Source of the DNA: Streptomyces eurythermus | GTDB lineage: Bacteria; Actinomycetota; Actinomycetes; Streptomycetales; Streptomycetaceae | DNA: 64,000 nucleotides | Direction of reading: 5' to 3' | NCBI RefSeq assembly: GCF_014649115.1 | Contig: NZ_BMSK01000001.1 | Location: 186,001-250,000, forward strand | Shown here: piece after piece, positions 43,488 through 52,119 of the stretch | How the letters are laid out: each line of letters opens with the position of its first letter | How positions within the stretch are numbered: the stretch's first letter is position 1 | The notes under the pieces: generated by a model | What the model was told of the DNA's origin: nothing | Database searches by the model: none | Seen by the model: only the letters and a program-made list of their open reading frames with translations | Program-made: the position numbers and the translations under genes

Positions 43488-44990
43488 ATGAAGAACCCGC
43501 CGGTGAAGCCGGACGACGTGGTCGATCGGGACCGGGAGTGGGGACTGCTCACGGAGTTCCTCACCGATCCGGATCCGGCGATGCGGCTCGGCATCGTGTC
43601 CGGGCGGCGGAGGCACGGGAAGTCGTACCTTCTTCAGGCCCTGTCCCAGCAGGTCGGCGGCTTGTACGTCACAGCGGTCCGGGAGGAGGGACGGTTGCCC
43701 GCGATCCAGCGGTTCAGTGACGCCGTCGCCACCCACGCCGGCCTGCGGCCGGGGAGTCTACGACTGACCGACTGGCGTGACGTCCTGTCCAACGCCCTCG
43801 ACGTGACCGCTCGTTCGCCGCACCCGCTCCTGGTGATCGACGAGCTGCCGTACTTGCTCCAGCACTCGCCCGAGATCCCGGGACTGCTGCAACAGCTCTA
43901 CGACGAACGCCAGCGCGGCGCTCGGCCCGGTGCCGGGCCGGGGCCCCGGCTGATCCTGTGTGGTTCCGCGATGAGTGTCATGCACGAACTGCTCTCGGGG
44001 ACCAAGCCGCTGCGGGGCCGTGCCGTGATCGATCTACGGCTGGGTGCCTTCGACTACCGCGACAGCCGGGCCTTCTGGCAGATCGCCGATCCGCTGACCG
44101 CGCTGAAGGTGCACGCGGTCCTGGGCGGAGCCCCCGGATACCGGCCGGTGGCCGGCCGGCCGCATCCGGACGACGGTTTCGACACCTGGCTCACCCGGAC
44201 GCTGCTCGACCCGGGGCGGGCGGTGTACTCGCGTACCGAGACCGAGTACCTGCTGCGCGAGGACCCGAGGATCACGCAGCACACGCTGTACTACGACATC
44301 CTCACCGCGATCGCGCAGGGCGCCACCACTCCCAGCAAGATCGGTGCCGCCCTGGAACGCCCGCGCAACGCCGTGGCTCACCCGCTCGGCGTGCTGGAAT
44401 CCACCGGCTACATCCGGCGGGAACAGGACATCCTCCGCTCCAGGCACCCAGTCATCACGCTCGCCGATCCCGTCATCCGGTTCAACCAGCTCATCACCCT
44501 CCCGCAGGCCGCCGCCGTGGAGCAGGGCTTCGCCGAGCAGGTGTGGCAACAGGCCGCTCCGACGTTCAACTCCAAGATCCTCGGGCCGCACTTCGAGGAC
44601 CTGGCCCGCGACTTCACCCGTCGTTACGCCCATACCCTGCTGCCCGGTGGACTGCCCGGACCGGTCGGTACCACCGAGGTCGCCGACCAGGTCGCCCGGA
44701 CCAAGTACGAGGTCGATGTCATCGCCCTGGCCGCCGGCGAGCGCCCGCAGGCCGCCCGCGCGAGGATCGCGCTGCTGGGCGAGGCCAAGGCAACCGCCGC
44801 CCGCCGTGGCACCGGTGACCTGGAGCGCCTGGAACGCATCCGTGCCCTGCTCGCGGATCAGGGGTACGACACCACTGCCACCACCCTGGCCCTGTACTCC
44901 CTGCACGGCTTCTATCCCGACCTGCTCGACCTGGCCGACCACCGTGACGACCTCCTCCTGGTCGATCTGCCCACCCTCTACGGCAGCTGA
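43488..44990 (+). CDS. AAA ATPase with DUF234-type nuclease-like C-terminus
   Basis: A 500-residue protein of the archaeal-type ATPase group (COG1672-like). The N-terminal P-loop is a variant, SGRRRHGKSYLL (about 37-48), and Walker B is LLVIDELP (about 117-124). A winged-helix segment follows (about 270-330: PSKIGAALERPRNAVAHPLGVLESTGYIRREQ). The C-terminal DUF234-like domain carries a PD-(D/E)xK pattern, EVDVIAL...LLGEAKA (about 412-440). ATG 43488 was chosen because AGGAGGT lies seven bases upstream. It is isolated between two paralogous sigma genes. The function is unknown; a role in mobile-DNA or phage conflict is possible. Confidence 0.8.
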   Translation: MKNPPVKPDDVVDRDREWGLLTEFLTDPDPAMRLGIVSGRRRHGKSYLLQALSQQVGGLYVTAVREEGRLPAIQRFSDAVATHAGLRPGSLRLTDWRDVLSNALDVTARSPHPLLVIDELPYLLQHSPEIPGLLQQLYDERQRGARPGAGPGPRLILCGSAMSVMHELLSGTKPLRGRAVIDLRLGAFDYRDSRAFWQIADPLTALKVHAVLGGAPGYRPVAGRPHPDDGFDTWLTRTLLDPGRAVYSRTETEYLLREDPRITQHTLYYDILTAIAQGATTPSKIGAALERPRNAVAHPLGVLESTGYIRREQDILRSRHPVITLADPVIRFNQLITLPQAAAVEQGFAEQVWQQAAPTFNSKILGPHFEDLARDFTRRYAHTLLPGGLPGPVGTTEVADQVARTKYEVDVIALAAGERPQAARARIALLGEAKATAARRGTGDLERLERIRALLADQGYDTTATTLALYSLHGFYPDLLDLADHRDDLLLVDLPTLYGS

Positions 44991-45027
44991 CCGTTCCGGA
45001 CGTGATCGAGCGGCGACACGGCAACGA

Positions 45028-45061
45028 CCGGGGCCGCCACCCCCCACAGGAGAGGCCCCGG
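45028..45061 (+). terminator. Terminator after the ATPase gene
   Basis: An 8-bp perfect stem CCGGGGCC/GGCCCCGG (45028-45035 with 45054-45061) with an 18-base loop, about 38 bases after the ATPase stop. Confidence 0.5.
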
Positions 45062-45271
45062 CCGTCGCGCGTACGGGTCGCGTGCGGCCCGTACTCTCTT
45101 CAGCGCCGTGCGTGCCGTTTCTGTCACACCCGGCCACACCGGGTCCTCACCCTGCGCACATCCGCACCCGGTCACGAGTTAGTTGCATCTTCTATGGACA
45201 TGGACGCGCGGCCCTTTCACGCCGTAACGTGCCTTTCGCGCCGACCGGAGGACAGGCGTAAAGGGAGTACG

Positions 45272-45934
45272 GTGCTGGGGGACGACGCGGAGCTGACCGC
45301 CGCGGTGCGCGCGGCCCAGGGCGGGGACGAGACCGCGTTCCGCACGGTGTACCGCGCGGTGCACCCCCGGCTGCTCGGATACGTCCGCACCCTCGTCGGC
45401 GACCCGGACGCCGAGGACGTCGCCTCCGAGGCATGGCTCCAGATCGCCCGTGACCTGGACCGCTTCAGCGGCGACGCCGACCGGTTCCGCGGCTGGGCCG
45501 CCCGGATAGCCCGCAACCGCGCCCTGGACCACATCCGCATGCGCGGCCGGCGCCCCGCCATAGGCGGCGACGAGACCGAGCTGACCGGCCGGCCCGCCGA
45601 GTCCGACACGGCGGGCGAGGCCATGGAGGCCCTGGCCACCGACAGCACCCTGTCCCTGATCGCCCGGCTCCCGCAGGACCAGGCCGAGGCCGTCGTCCTG
45701 CGCGTGGTCGTGGGCCTGGACGCCAAGACCGCCGCCGAGACGCTCGGCAAACGCGCGGGCGCCGTCCGCACCGCCGCGCACCGCGGTCTGAAACGGCTCG
45801 CGGAGCTGATCGGCGCGGATCCGGAATCGGCGGGCGGACTCGACGCCCTCCCGCCACAGCGAGAACCGCGCCGCCGCGCGGTGACGTCCGCAACTGTGAC
45901 GCATACGCGTACGCGGACGCAGAAGGACATGTGA
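45272..45934 (+). CDS. ECF sigma factor (sigma-70 family)
   Basis: A 220-residue ECF sigma factor, paralogue of the one at 42679. The two share AQGGDETAF, region 2 YRAVHPRLLGYVRTLVGDPDAEDVASEAWLQIARDL, ARIARNRALDHIR, and region 4 RLPQDQAEAVVLRVVVGLDAKTAAETLGKRAGAVRTAAHRGLKRL. The GTG at 45272 follows AAGGGAG and gives the same N-terminal length as the paralogue. The last bases overlap the next gene (TGATG). A membrane anti-sigma-like partner is therefore co-translated and probably sequesters it until an envelope signal arrives. Confidence 0.88.
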   Translation: MLGDDAELTAAVRAAQGGDETAFRTVYRAVHPRLLGYVRTLVGDPDAEDVASEAWLQIARDLDRFSGDADRFRGWAARIARNRALDHIRMRGRRPAIGGDETELTGRPAESDTAGEAMEALATDSTLSLIARLPQDQAEAVVLRVVVGLDAKTAAETLGKRAGAVRTAAHRGLKRLAELIGADPESAGGLDALPPQREPRRRAVTSATVTHTRTRTQKDM

Positions 45935-47070
45935 TGGCCGACGAGCAGGACAAGTGGCTGGACCGTGAGACGGCGGAACGTCTGCTGCGCGGCGAGTCGC
46001 TGGAAGCCGTCGACCCCTCCGCCCGTGACCAGGCCGAACGCCTCTCCCGGGCGCTCGGCGCGCTGTCCGCCGAGGCGGCTCCGGCCACCGGTGAACTCCC
46101 CGGCGAGCAGGCCGCGCTGGCCGCGTTCCGCAAGGCCCGTGAGGCCGCCGAGGCGGAGCGCACCGCCGCCGCGCACGCCCCCTCCGCCGCCCGCGCGCCG
46201 GCGCCCGGCACCGACGCGGACCTGATCCGCATCGCCGCGCCGGCCCGTACCGGAATCCCGGTGCGGCGCCCCCGCCGGGTCCGCCCGGCGCGTCTGGCGC
46301 TCGCCGCCGCGCTGGCCGCCGGCACGCTCGGCGGGGTGGCCGTGGCCGCGGGCAGCGGAGCCCTCCCGGCGCCGTTCGGCGACGCCGGGCCCCGCCCCAC
46401 CGCCACCGCCGGTACGACCACCGGACGGTCGCTCGCCTCCCCGTCCCCGCGGGCCGTACCGGACGACGGAAACGGGACCGGCGCCCCCGCCACGAAGGGC
46501 ACTCCGGGTGGCCGGGCCGAGGGGAGCCACGGCGCCGGCCCCGGCGGGACCCGCGGGCAGGAGCCCGGCACCGGCCGCGGCACCGCGCCCGGCACCCCCT
46601 CCGCGACCCCCGGCACCGGATGGCTCCGTGACGCCGACGCCTGCCGTGCCCTGCGGGACGGTGAGGACCTGGACGCCGGCCGCCGGCGCGCCCTGGAGCA
46701 CCTGGCCGGCGGGGCCGCCCGCGTGAGCCGGTACTGCGAGGTCCTGCTGTCCGCCGGCGGACACGGCGAGGACGGGAACAGCGGTAAGACCAAGCGAGGT
46801 AAAGAGGGTAAAGAGGAAAAAGAGGGCAAGGGGGATCAGGGGCGGGGGCAGGGGAGCGGCGGCCGGCCCGTCCGTCCGGGCTCCGGGCACGGCGGCGGGC
46901 GCCACGGCGGTGTCGCGCCCGCCCCCTCCGTCGTCGCCCCGCACACCGGCGGACCGGACCGCGCGCAACCAGGCCACGGGCAGCCAGGCCACGGGCAGTC
47001 GGACCGCGAGCGGCCGGACCTCGCGCCGAGCCCGGCGCACTCCGCCCGCTCCACCCGCTCCACCCGCTGA
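45934..47070 (+). CDS. Anti-sigma-factor-like single-pass membrane protein
   Basis: A 378-residue protein with a cytosolic N-terminal helical region (about 1-105; DKWLDRETAERLLRGESLEAVDPSARDQAERLSRAL). One transmembrane helix is at about 117-140, followed by a long, low-complexity extracytoplasmic region (Gly/Thr/Pro, then Lys/Glu/Gly, then His/Pro/Ser-rich). A short Cys-containing module lies at about 228-275 (DADACRALRDGEDLDAGRRRALEHLAGGAARVSRYCEV). It is translationally coupled to the ECF sigma gene. No zinc HxxxCxxC motif is present, so it would be a non-ZAS anti-sigma factor if it is one. The function is inferred from position. Confidence 0.7.
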   Translation: MADEQDKWLDRETAERLLRGESLEAVDPSARDQAERLSRALGALSAEAAPATGELPGEQAALAAFRKAREAAEAERTAAAHAPSAARAPAPGTDADLIRIAAPARTGIPVRRPRRVRPARLALAAALAAGTLGGVAVAAGSGALPAPFGDAGPRPTATAGTTTGRSLASPSPRAVPDDGNGTGAPATKGTPGGRAEGSHGAGPGGTRGQEPGTGRGTAPGTPSATPGTGWLRDADACRALRDGEDLDAGRRRALEHLAGGAARVSRYCEVLLSAGGHGEDGNSGKTKRGKEGKEEKEGKGDQGRGQGSGGRPVRPGSGHGGGRHGGVAPAPSVVAPHTGGPDRAQPGHGQPGHGQSDRERPDLAPSPAHSARSTRSTR

Positions 47071-47237
47071 CCCTCCGGTCCGAAACCCCCGTGACCTGCG
47101 GTTTCACCAGGGCGAGAAAATTTTTCCGCGCCAGGTGTGACGTTTTTGAAGCCCGTGACGCAGTACTGAGTGAGCCGACTGGTCATCGGCCGTCGCACGG
47201 AGCCGGGGTTCCCCCCGTACCCAAGGCTCGTGCACCT

Positions 47238-47276
47238 GGCGCGGGCGGGACACGTTCCCCCGGTCCCGCCCGCGCC
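47238..47276. terminator. Bidirectional terminator
   Basis: A 14-bp perfect stem (47238-47251 with 47263-47276) lies in the 214-bp gap between the convergent anti-sigma-like and L,D-transpeptidase genes. The same gap contains an unusual AAAATTTTT patch near 47115-47123 and no gene. Confidence 0.75.
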
Positions 47277-47284
47277 CCGCAGCC

Positions 47285-48166
47285 TCACCGGGACACGACG
47301 ACCTTGTCGCCGACCTTCACCTGGGCGAACAGCCGCGCGATCGCCGCCTCGTCCCGCACGTTGACGCAGCCGTGCGAACCGCCCGCGTACCCGCGTGCCG
47401 CGAAGTCGGCCGAGTAGTGCACCGCCTGGCCGCCGCTGAAGAACATCGCGTACGGCATCGGGGAGTGGTAGAGCGTCGACACATGGTGCCGTGACTTCCA
47501 GTAGACCTTGAACACACCTTCACGGGTGGGTGTGTATTGGGTGCCGAACCGGACGGACAGCGTGTCGAGCGTGCGTCCGTCGATCATCCAGCGCAGTGTC
47601 CGGCTGGTCTTGTCGATGCACAGCACCCGGCCGGTCACGCAGCGCGCGTCGGGCGCGGCGGCCGGCTGACCGCCCATCGGGTACAGCTCCCACCGCGTCG
47701 GCCGGTGCGTCATGGCGAGCAGCCGCTGCCAGGTGACGGTGTCCAGCCTGCCGGTCGCCGGCAGCCCGCGCTTGGCCTGGAAGCCGAGGACGGCCCGCGT
47801 GGTCTGCGGGCCGTACGTCCCCGTCGGCGTGGCGGACAGCCAGCCCACCTGGCGCAGCCGCGCCTGGAGTTCCCGTACGCCCGGCCCGCTGCTCCCGTGC
47901 GCCCACAGCACCCGGGGCGGGGGCGCGGGAGGTGCCGGGGGCGTGGCCGGGGTGGGGGTGGTGGCCCGCGGGGGCGGGGTGGTCGGTGTGGTCCCCGCCA
48001 TCCCGGTGGGCACGGGAGCGGGGCTGGAGGGTAACTGGACGCGGACCGGCAGGCGGTGCTTGGCGTCGGTGTCCTGCGGCTGCACGGTGCAGCCGGCGAG
48101 GGCGGCGAACGCGGTGACCGCGGCGGCCGACGCGAGCAGGGCGGCGGGTCTCCCCGTAATCCTCAT
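47285..48166 (-). CDS. L,D-transpeptidase lipoprotein with peptidoglycan-binding domain
   Basis: A 293-residue exported lipoprotein. The signal ends in lipobox LAGC (about 24-27). A Pro/Thr-rich spacer leads to a PG_binding_1 domain (about 90-150; [38 protein letters not shown]). The YkuD catalytic domain (about 185-290) has the active-site motif [11 protein letters not shown] with the catalytic cysteine. It would form 3-3 (L,D) cross-links in peptidoglycan, common in Streptomyces. The internal ATG at 48166 was chosen because it begins the signal peptide. It is divergent from the mutase gene. Confidence 0.9.
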   Translation of the reverse strand: MRITGRPAALLASAAAVTAFAALAGCTVQPQDTDAKHRLPVRVQLPSSPAPVPTGMAGTTPTTPPPRATTPTPATPPAPPAPPPRVLWAHGSSGPGVRELQARLRQVGWLSATPTGTYGPQTTRAVLGFQAKRGLPATGRLDTVTWQRLLAMTHRPTRWELYPMGGQPAAAPDARCVTGRVLCIDKTSRTLRWMIDGRTLDTLSVRFGTQYTPTREGVFKVYWKSRHHVSTLYHSPMPYAMFFSGGQAVHYSADFAARGYAGGSHGCVNVRDEAAIARLFAQVKVGDKVVVSR

Positions 48167-48281
48167 GCCGGGGATGCTTCCCCGCGTGGCCGCCGCCGAA
48201 CTCGATTCCCCTTCCCCGCGCGACCGTGGCCGGGTGGCGGGCATGGTGGAGGGGGGTACGCGTCGTACCGCGGAGGCAGCC

Positions 48282-49862
48282 ATGGCACGTGAGTCGGAAT
48301 CGGGTCTGCCCATCGAGCCGGTCTACGGTCCGGCCGACCTGGCCGGCTGGGACCCGGAGCGGAAACTGGGCGAACCGGGCGCGTACCCGTTCACGCGGGG
48401 CGTGTACCCCACCATGTACACCGGCCGCCCCTGGACCGTGCGCCAGTACGCCGGTTTCGGCTCGGCGGCCGAGTCCAACGCCCGCTACCGCCGGCTGATC
48501 GCCCACGGCACCACCGGCCTGTCCGTGGCCTTCGACCTGCCCACCCAGATGGGCCACGACTCCGACGCCCCCCTGGCGCACGGCGAGGTCGGCAGGGTGG
48601 GCGTGGCCGTCGACTCGCTGGAGGACATGCGGCTGCTGTTCGACGGCATCCCGCTGGACCGGGTCTCCACCTCCATGACGATCAACGCCCCGGCGGCCGT
48701 GCTGCTGCTCCTGTACCAACTGGTCGCCGAGGAGCAGGGCGTCGGCGCGGACCGGCTCGCCGGCACCATCCAGAACGACGTGCTCAAGGAGTACATCGCG
48801 CGCGGCACGTACATCTTCCCGCCCAGGCCGTCCCTGCGGCTGACGGCGGACATCTTCCGCTACTGCACCGCTCGGACCCCGAGGTGGAACACGATCTCGA
48901 TCTCCGGCTACCACATGGCCGAGGCGGGCGCGTCCCCCGCGCAGGAGGTCGCCTTCACCCTCGCCGACGGCATCGAGTACGTCCGTACGGCGCGGGCGGC
49001 CGGCCTGGACGTGGACGACTTCGCGCCCCGCCTGTCCTTCTTCTTCGTGGCCCGTACGACGCTGCTGGAAGAGGTCGCCAAGTTCCGCGCGGCGCGCCGG
49101 ATCTGGGCGCGGGTGATGCGGGAGGAGTTCGGCGCGCGCGACCCCAGGTCGTGGATGCTGCGCTTCCACACCCAGACGGCCGGCGTCCAGCTGACGGCCC
49201 AGCAGCCGGAGGTGAACCTGGTCCGGGTCGCCGTGCAGGCCCTGGCGGCCGTTCTCGGCGGCACCCAGTCCCTGCACACCAACTCCTTCGACGAGGCGAT
49301 CGCGCTGCCCACGGAGAAGAGCGCGCGGCTGGCGCTGCGCACCCAGCAGGTGCTGGCCCACGAGACGGACGTGCCGGCGACGGTGGACCCGTTCGCGGGT
49401 TCCTACGCGGTCGAACGGCTGACGGACGGCCTGGAGGAGGCCGCGCTGGACCTGATGCGCAGGGTCGAGGAGACGGGCGGGGCGGTCGCGGCGATCGAAC
49501 GGGGCTTCCAGAAGGCCGAGATCGAGCGGAACGCGTACCGGATCGCGCGGGAGACCGAGTCCGGTGACCGGGTGGTCGTCGGCGTCAACCGGTTCCGGCT
49601 CGAGGAGGAGGAGCCGTACGCGCCCCTGCGGGTGGACCCGGCGATCGAGGCCCGGCAGTGCGAGCGCCTGGCCCGGCTGCGGGCCGGCCGGGACCGGCGG
49701 GCGGTGGAGGCGGCGCTGGACGCGCTGCGGACGGCCGCCGAGGGGGAGGACAACGTGCTGTACCCGATGAAGGAGGCGCTGCGGGCGCGGGCGACGGTGG
49801 GGGAGGTGTGCGGGGCGCTGCGGGAGGTCTGGGGCAGTCACGTCCCGTCGGACGCGTTTTGA
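48282..49862 (+). CDS. Acyl-CoA mutase large subunit (methylmalonyl-CoA mutase family)
   Basis: A 526-residue catalytic subunit of the methylmalonyl-CoA mutase family. [69 protein letters not shown] and [21 protein letters not shown] are all family motifs of the (beta/alpha)8 barrel. It lacks the C-terminal cobalamin-binding domain (no DxHxxG), so it must work with a separate B12 subunit not found here, as in isobutyryl- or hydroxyisobutyryl-CoA mutases. The ATG at 48282 follows GGAGG. The substrate (methylmalonyl, isobutyryl or other CoA ester) is undecided. Confidence 0.88.
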   Translation: MARESESGLPIEPVYGPADLAGWDPERKLGEPGAYPFTRGVYPTMYTGRPWTVRQYAGFGSAAESNARYRRLIAHGTTGLSVAFDLPTQMGHDSDAPLAHGEVGRVGVAVDSLEDMRLLFDGIPLDRVSTSMTINAPAAVLLLLYQLVAEEQGVGADRLAGTIQNDVLKEYIARGTYIFPPRPSLRLTADIFRYCTARTPRWNTISISGYHMAEAGASPAQEVAFTLADGIEYVRTARAAGLDVDDFAPRLSFFFVARTTLLEEVAKFRAARRIWARVMREEFGARDPRSWMLRFHTQTAGVQLTAQQPEVNLVRVAVQALAAVLGGTQSLHTNSFDEAIALPTEKSARLALRTQQVLAHETDVPATVDPFAGSYAVERLTDGLEEAALDLMRRVEETGGAVAAIERGFQKAEIERNAYRIARETESGDRVVVGVNRFRLEEEEPYAPLRVDPAIEARQCERLARLRAGRDRRAVEAALDALRTAAEGEDNVLYPMKEALRARATVGEVCGALREVWGSHVPSDAF

Positions 49863-49878
49863 GCGGGGTGCCGCGCGC

Positions 49879-49954
49879 CCGGGACCGTACGGTCACGTCC
49901 TGGCCGGCGTTGCCCCGCGTCCGGGACCCCGTACGGTCGCGTCCTGGCCGGCGT
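49879..49954. repeat. Imperfect tandem repeat between mutase and LysE genes
   Basis: Two copies of a 32-34 bp unit (49879-49910 and 49921-49954) share CCGGGACC, GTACGGTC, CGTCCTGGCCGGCGT. A third fragment (GTGCCGCGCG) borders them. They lie in the 156-bp gap after the mutase stop. No function is evident; local duplication is likely. Confidence 0.7.
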
Positions 49955-50018
49955 GCCGCGCGTACCGTCCTTCGGACCGTCCGGGTGCGTTGTCGTGTCC
50001 GCGTGCGACACTCCCCGC

Positions 50019-50669
50019 ATGTTCGGTGTCATCGACCTCCCCACGTACCTCGCGGGCCTGATCCTGATCGTGCTGCTGCCCGGCCCCAACTCCCTCTACG
50101 TCCTGTCCGTCGCCGCCCGCCGCGGCGTACGGGCGGGGTACACCGCGGCGGCGGGCGTGTGGTGCGGGGACACCGTGCTGATGACCCTGTCCGCCGCCGG
50201 GGTGGCCTCGCTGCTCCAGGCCAACGCCGTGCTGTTCGGCATCGTGAAGTACGCCGGCGCCGGATATCTGACCTGGCTGGCGATAGGCATGCTGCGGGCG
50301 GCCCGGCAGATGTGGCGGACCCGCCGCGCACCGGCCGCCGAGGACGCGGCGCCCGCGAAGGCCGCCGACGAGCGCCCCTTCCGCCGTGCCTTCGTCGTCA
50401 GCCTCTTCAACCCCAAGGCGATCCTGTTCTTCGTCGCCTTCTTCGTGCAGTTCGTGGACCGGGACTACGCCTACCCGGCCCTCTCCTTCGTCGTCCTCGG
50501 CGCCTTCGCCCAGGTGGCGAGCTGCCTGTACCTCAGCGCCCTGATATTCGGCGGCACCCGCCTGTCCGCCGCCTTCCGCCGCCGCAGGCGCCTCTCCGCG
50601 ACGGCCACGTCGGCGGCGGGCGCGCTGTTCCTGGGCTTCGCGGTGAAGCTGTCGCTGGCGAGCGCGTGA
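50019..50669 (+). CDS. LysE/RhtB-family amino-acid exporter
   Basis: A 216-residue inner-membrane exporter with about six transmembrane helices. The LysE/LeuE hallmarks are LPGPNSLYVLSVAARRGVRAGYTAAAGVWCGD at the N-terminus, KYAGAGYLTWLAIGMLR, and FVVSLFNPKAILFFVAFFVQFV. These proteins export amino acids or derivatives. The substrate is unknown. The ATG at 50019 was preferred to an upstream extension without hydrophobic character. It is convergent with the monooxygenase gene (2 bp between stops). Confidence 0.9.
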   Translation: MFGVIDLPTYLAGLILIVLLPGPNSLYVLSVAARRGVRAGYTAAAGVWCGDTVLMTLSAAGVASLLQANAVLFGIVKYAGAGYLTWLAIGMLRAARQMWRTRRAPAAEDAAPAKAADERPFRRAFVVSLFNPKAILFFVAFFVQFVDRDYAYPALSFVVLGAFAQVASCLYLSALIFGGTRLSAAFRRRRRLSATATSAAGALFLGFAVKLSLASA

Positions 50670-50671
50670 CG

Positions 50672-52048
50672 CTACGGCGCCGTCAGGCCGCCCACGCGTG
50701 AGGCGTACTCCGTCAGGCCCGCGGTTGTCTCGCCGGCCCAGCCCACGTACCCGTCCGGCCTGATCAGGAAGATGCCCGGGCCGTAGGACTCCGGAGCCGA
50801 CGGGAGGGAGCGGACGCCCGGCAGCGACGCGCCGAGCAGGGTCCAGTGCGGCCCGCGGAACACGTCGAAGAGCCGGGCGCCGGCCACCCGGCCGTCCGGG
50901 GCCCGGTCGCCCGCCCGCAATCCCGCCGGGTCCGTGCGGCCCTCCACGCTCAGCGACGACTCCCGGTAGCCCAGGCCCAGCTGCACCGTCGCCGCGCCGC
51001 GCCGCACCTCCCCGCGGTGCACCGCCGTGGACAGGCCGAGCACGCCGGCCGCGGTGGCCCGGCGCTCCTCCTCGTAGGTGTCCAGCAGCTCCCCCGGTGC
51101 CCCGCCCCGCAGCACCGCGCCCAGCTTCCACCCCAGGTTGTAGGCGTCCTGGACGCTGGTGTTCAGGCCCTGGCCGCCGGCCGGCGAGTGCACGTGCGCC
51201 GCGTCGCCGGCGAGGAAGACCCGGCCCGCCCGGAACCGGTCCGCGAGCCCGGTGCGCGACCGGAAACCGGAGATCCACCGCAACCCGGTCACGCTGTCGG
51301 CGTCCAGATGGGTGAAGGCGGCCACCAGCGACCGGACACCGTCCAGGGTGGGCTCCGGCTCCGTGCCCTCCGGCAGGCGCGCCTGCAACTGGAAGTCGTC
51401 CGTCCCGGCCAGCGGGCACAGCGCGAGGCCGATCTCCCCCGCTGCCCGGAACATGTGCCAGTGGTCGCGGTCGAGGCCCTTGACCTGGACGTCCGCCACC
51501 AGGAACGAGGCCGGGTCCACCGTCTCCCCGGCCATCCCCACGCCGAGCGCGCGCCGGATCGTGGAGCGTCCGCCGTCGGCCGCGACCACGTACGCCGCGC
51601 GGAGCGCCGTACCGTCCGCGAGCTCCACGGTCACGCCGTCCGCGTCCTGCCGCAGGCCGGTCACCTCGTGGCCGAAGGCGACCTTGCCGCCCAGTGCGGT
51701 CAGCCGGGTGTGCAGGATCTCCTGCGTCCGCCACTGCGGGATCATCAACGGCTCGGTGTACGGCGCGCCCTCGTCCGCCGGGACCGGGTCGAACATGGGC
51801 TCCGCGCCGAGGGGTTCGCCGTCCTGCCAGAACAGCCGGGGCGGGTAGGGGCCGCCGGCCGCGCGGGCCTCGGCCAGGACGCCGAGGTCGTCGAAGAGCT
51901 CCTGGGTGCGGGGCTGGACCGCCTTGCCGCGGGAGCCGGGGAACAGCCCGTCCGCCCGCTCCAGTATCAGCGCGTCGACCCCGCGTCGGGCGAGGTCGAT
52001 ACCGAGGGTCAGACCCGTCGGACCCGCCCCCACGATCAGGACATCCAT
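50672..52048 (-). CDS. FAD-dependent aromatic monooxygenase
   Basis: A 458-residue class A flavin monooxygenase. GxGxxG DVLIVGAGPTGLTLGIDLA at the N-terminus, the DG motif YVVAADGGRSTIRRALG (about 155-170), and the FAD ribityl motif GRVFLAGDAAHVHSPAGGQGLNTSVQDAYNLGWKL (about 275-310) are complete. Relatives hydroxylate phenols, polyketides or antibiotics. It is divergent from a TetR gene with two operators between, so expression is probably induced by the substrate. ATG 52048 was chosen over GTG 52051 for its spacing to AGGAG. Confidence 0.9.
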   Translation of the reverse strand: MDVLIVGAGPTGLTLGIDLARRGVDALILERADGLFPGSRGKAVQPRTQELFDDLGVLAEARAAGGPYPPRLFWQDGEPLGAEPMFDPVPADEGAPYTEPLMIPQWRTQEILHTRLTALGGKVAFGHEVTGLRQDADGVTVELADGTALRAAYVVAADGGRSTIRRALGVGMAGETVDPASFLVADVQVKGLDRDHWHMFRAAGEIGLALCPLAGTDDFQLQARLPEGTEPEPTLDGVRSLVAAFTHLDADSVTGLRWISGFRSRTGLADRFRAGRVFLAGDAAHVHSPAGGQGLNTSVQDAYNLGWKLGAVLRGGAPGELLDTYEEERRATAAGVLGLSTAVHRGEVRRGAATVQLGLGYRESSLSVEGRTDPAGLRAGDRAPDGRVAGARLFDVFRGPHWTLLGASLPGVRSLPSAPESYGPGIFLIRPDGYVGWAGETTAGLTEYASRVGGLTAP

Positions 52049-52058
52049 CACACATCTC

Positions 52059-52073
52059 CTTAACAGCGTTAAG
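52059..52073. promoter_or_regulatory. TetR operator A
   Basis: CTTAACAGCGTTAAG is an inverted repeat with 6-bp arms, 11 bases before the monooxygenase start on the minus strand. Confidence 0.75.
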
Positions 52074-52095
52074 TGGCGTCGTCGGTGAGCATGTC

Positions 52096-52110
52096 CTTAA
52101 CGGCGTTAAG
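52096..52110. promoter_or_regulatory. TetR operator B
   Basis: CTTAACGGCGTTAAG has the same 6-bp arms, 37 bp from operator A and 10 bases before the TetR GTG. Twin operators in a divergent region match the classic tetR/tetA layout. Confidence 0.75.
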
Positions 52111-52119
52111 CTGTCAAGC

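Noticed and set aside
45195..45271. Upstream starts for the second ECF sigma gene (frame is open to 45002)
   Set aside because: The extension is not shared with the paralogous sigma factor, and GTG 45272 has a good ribosome-binding site and gives equal length.
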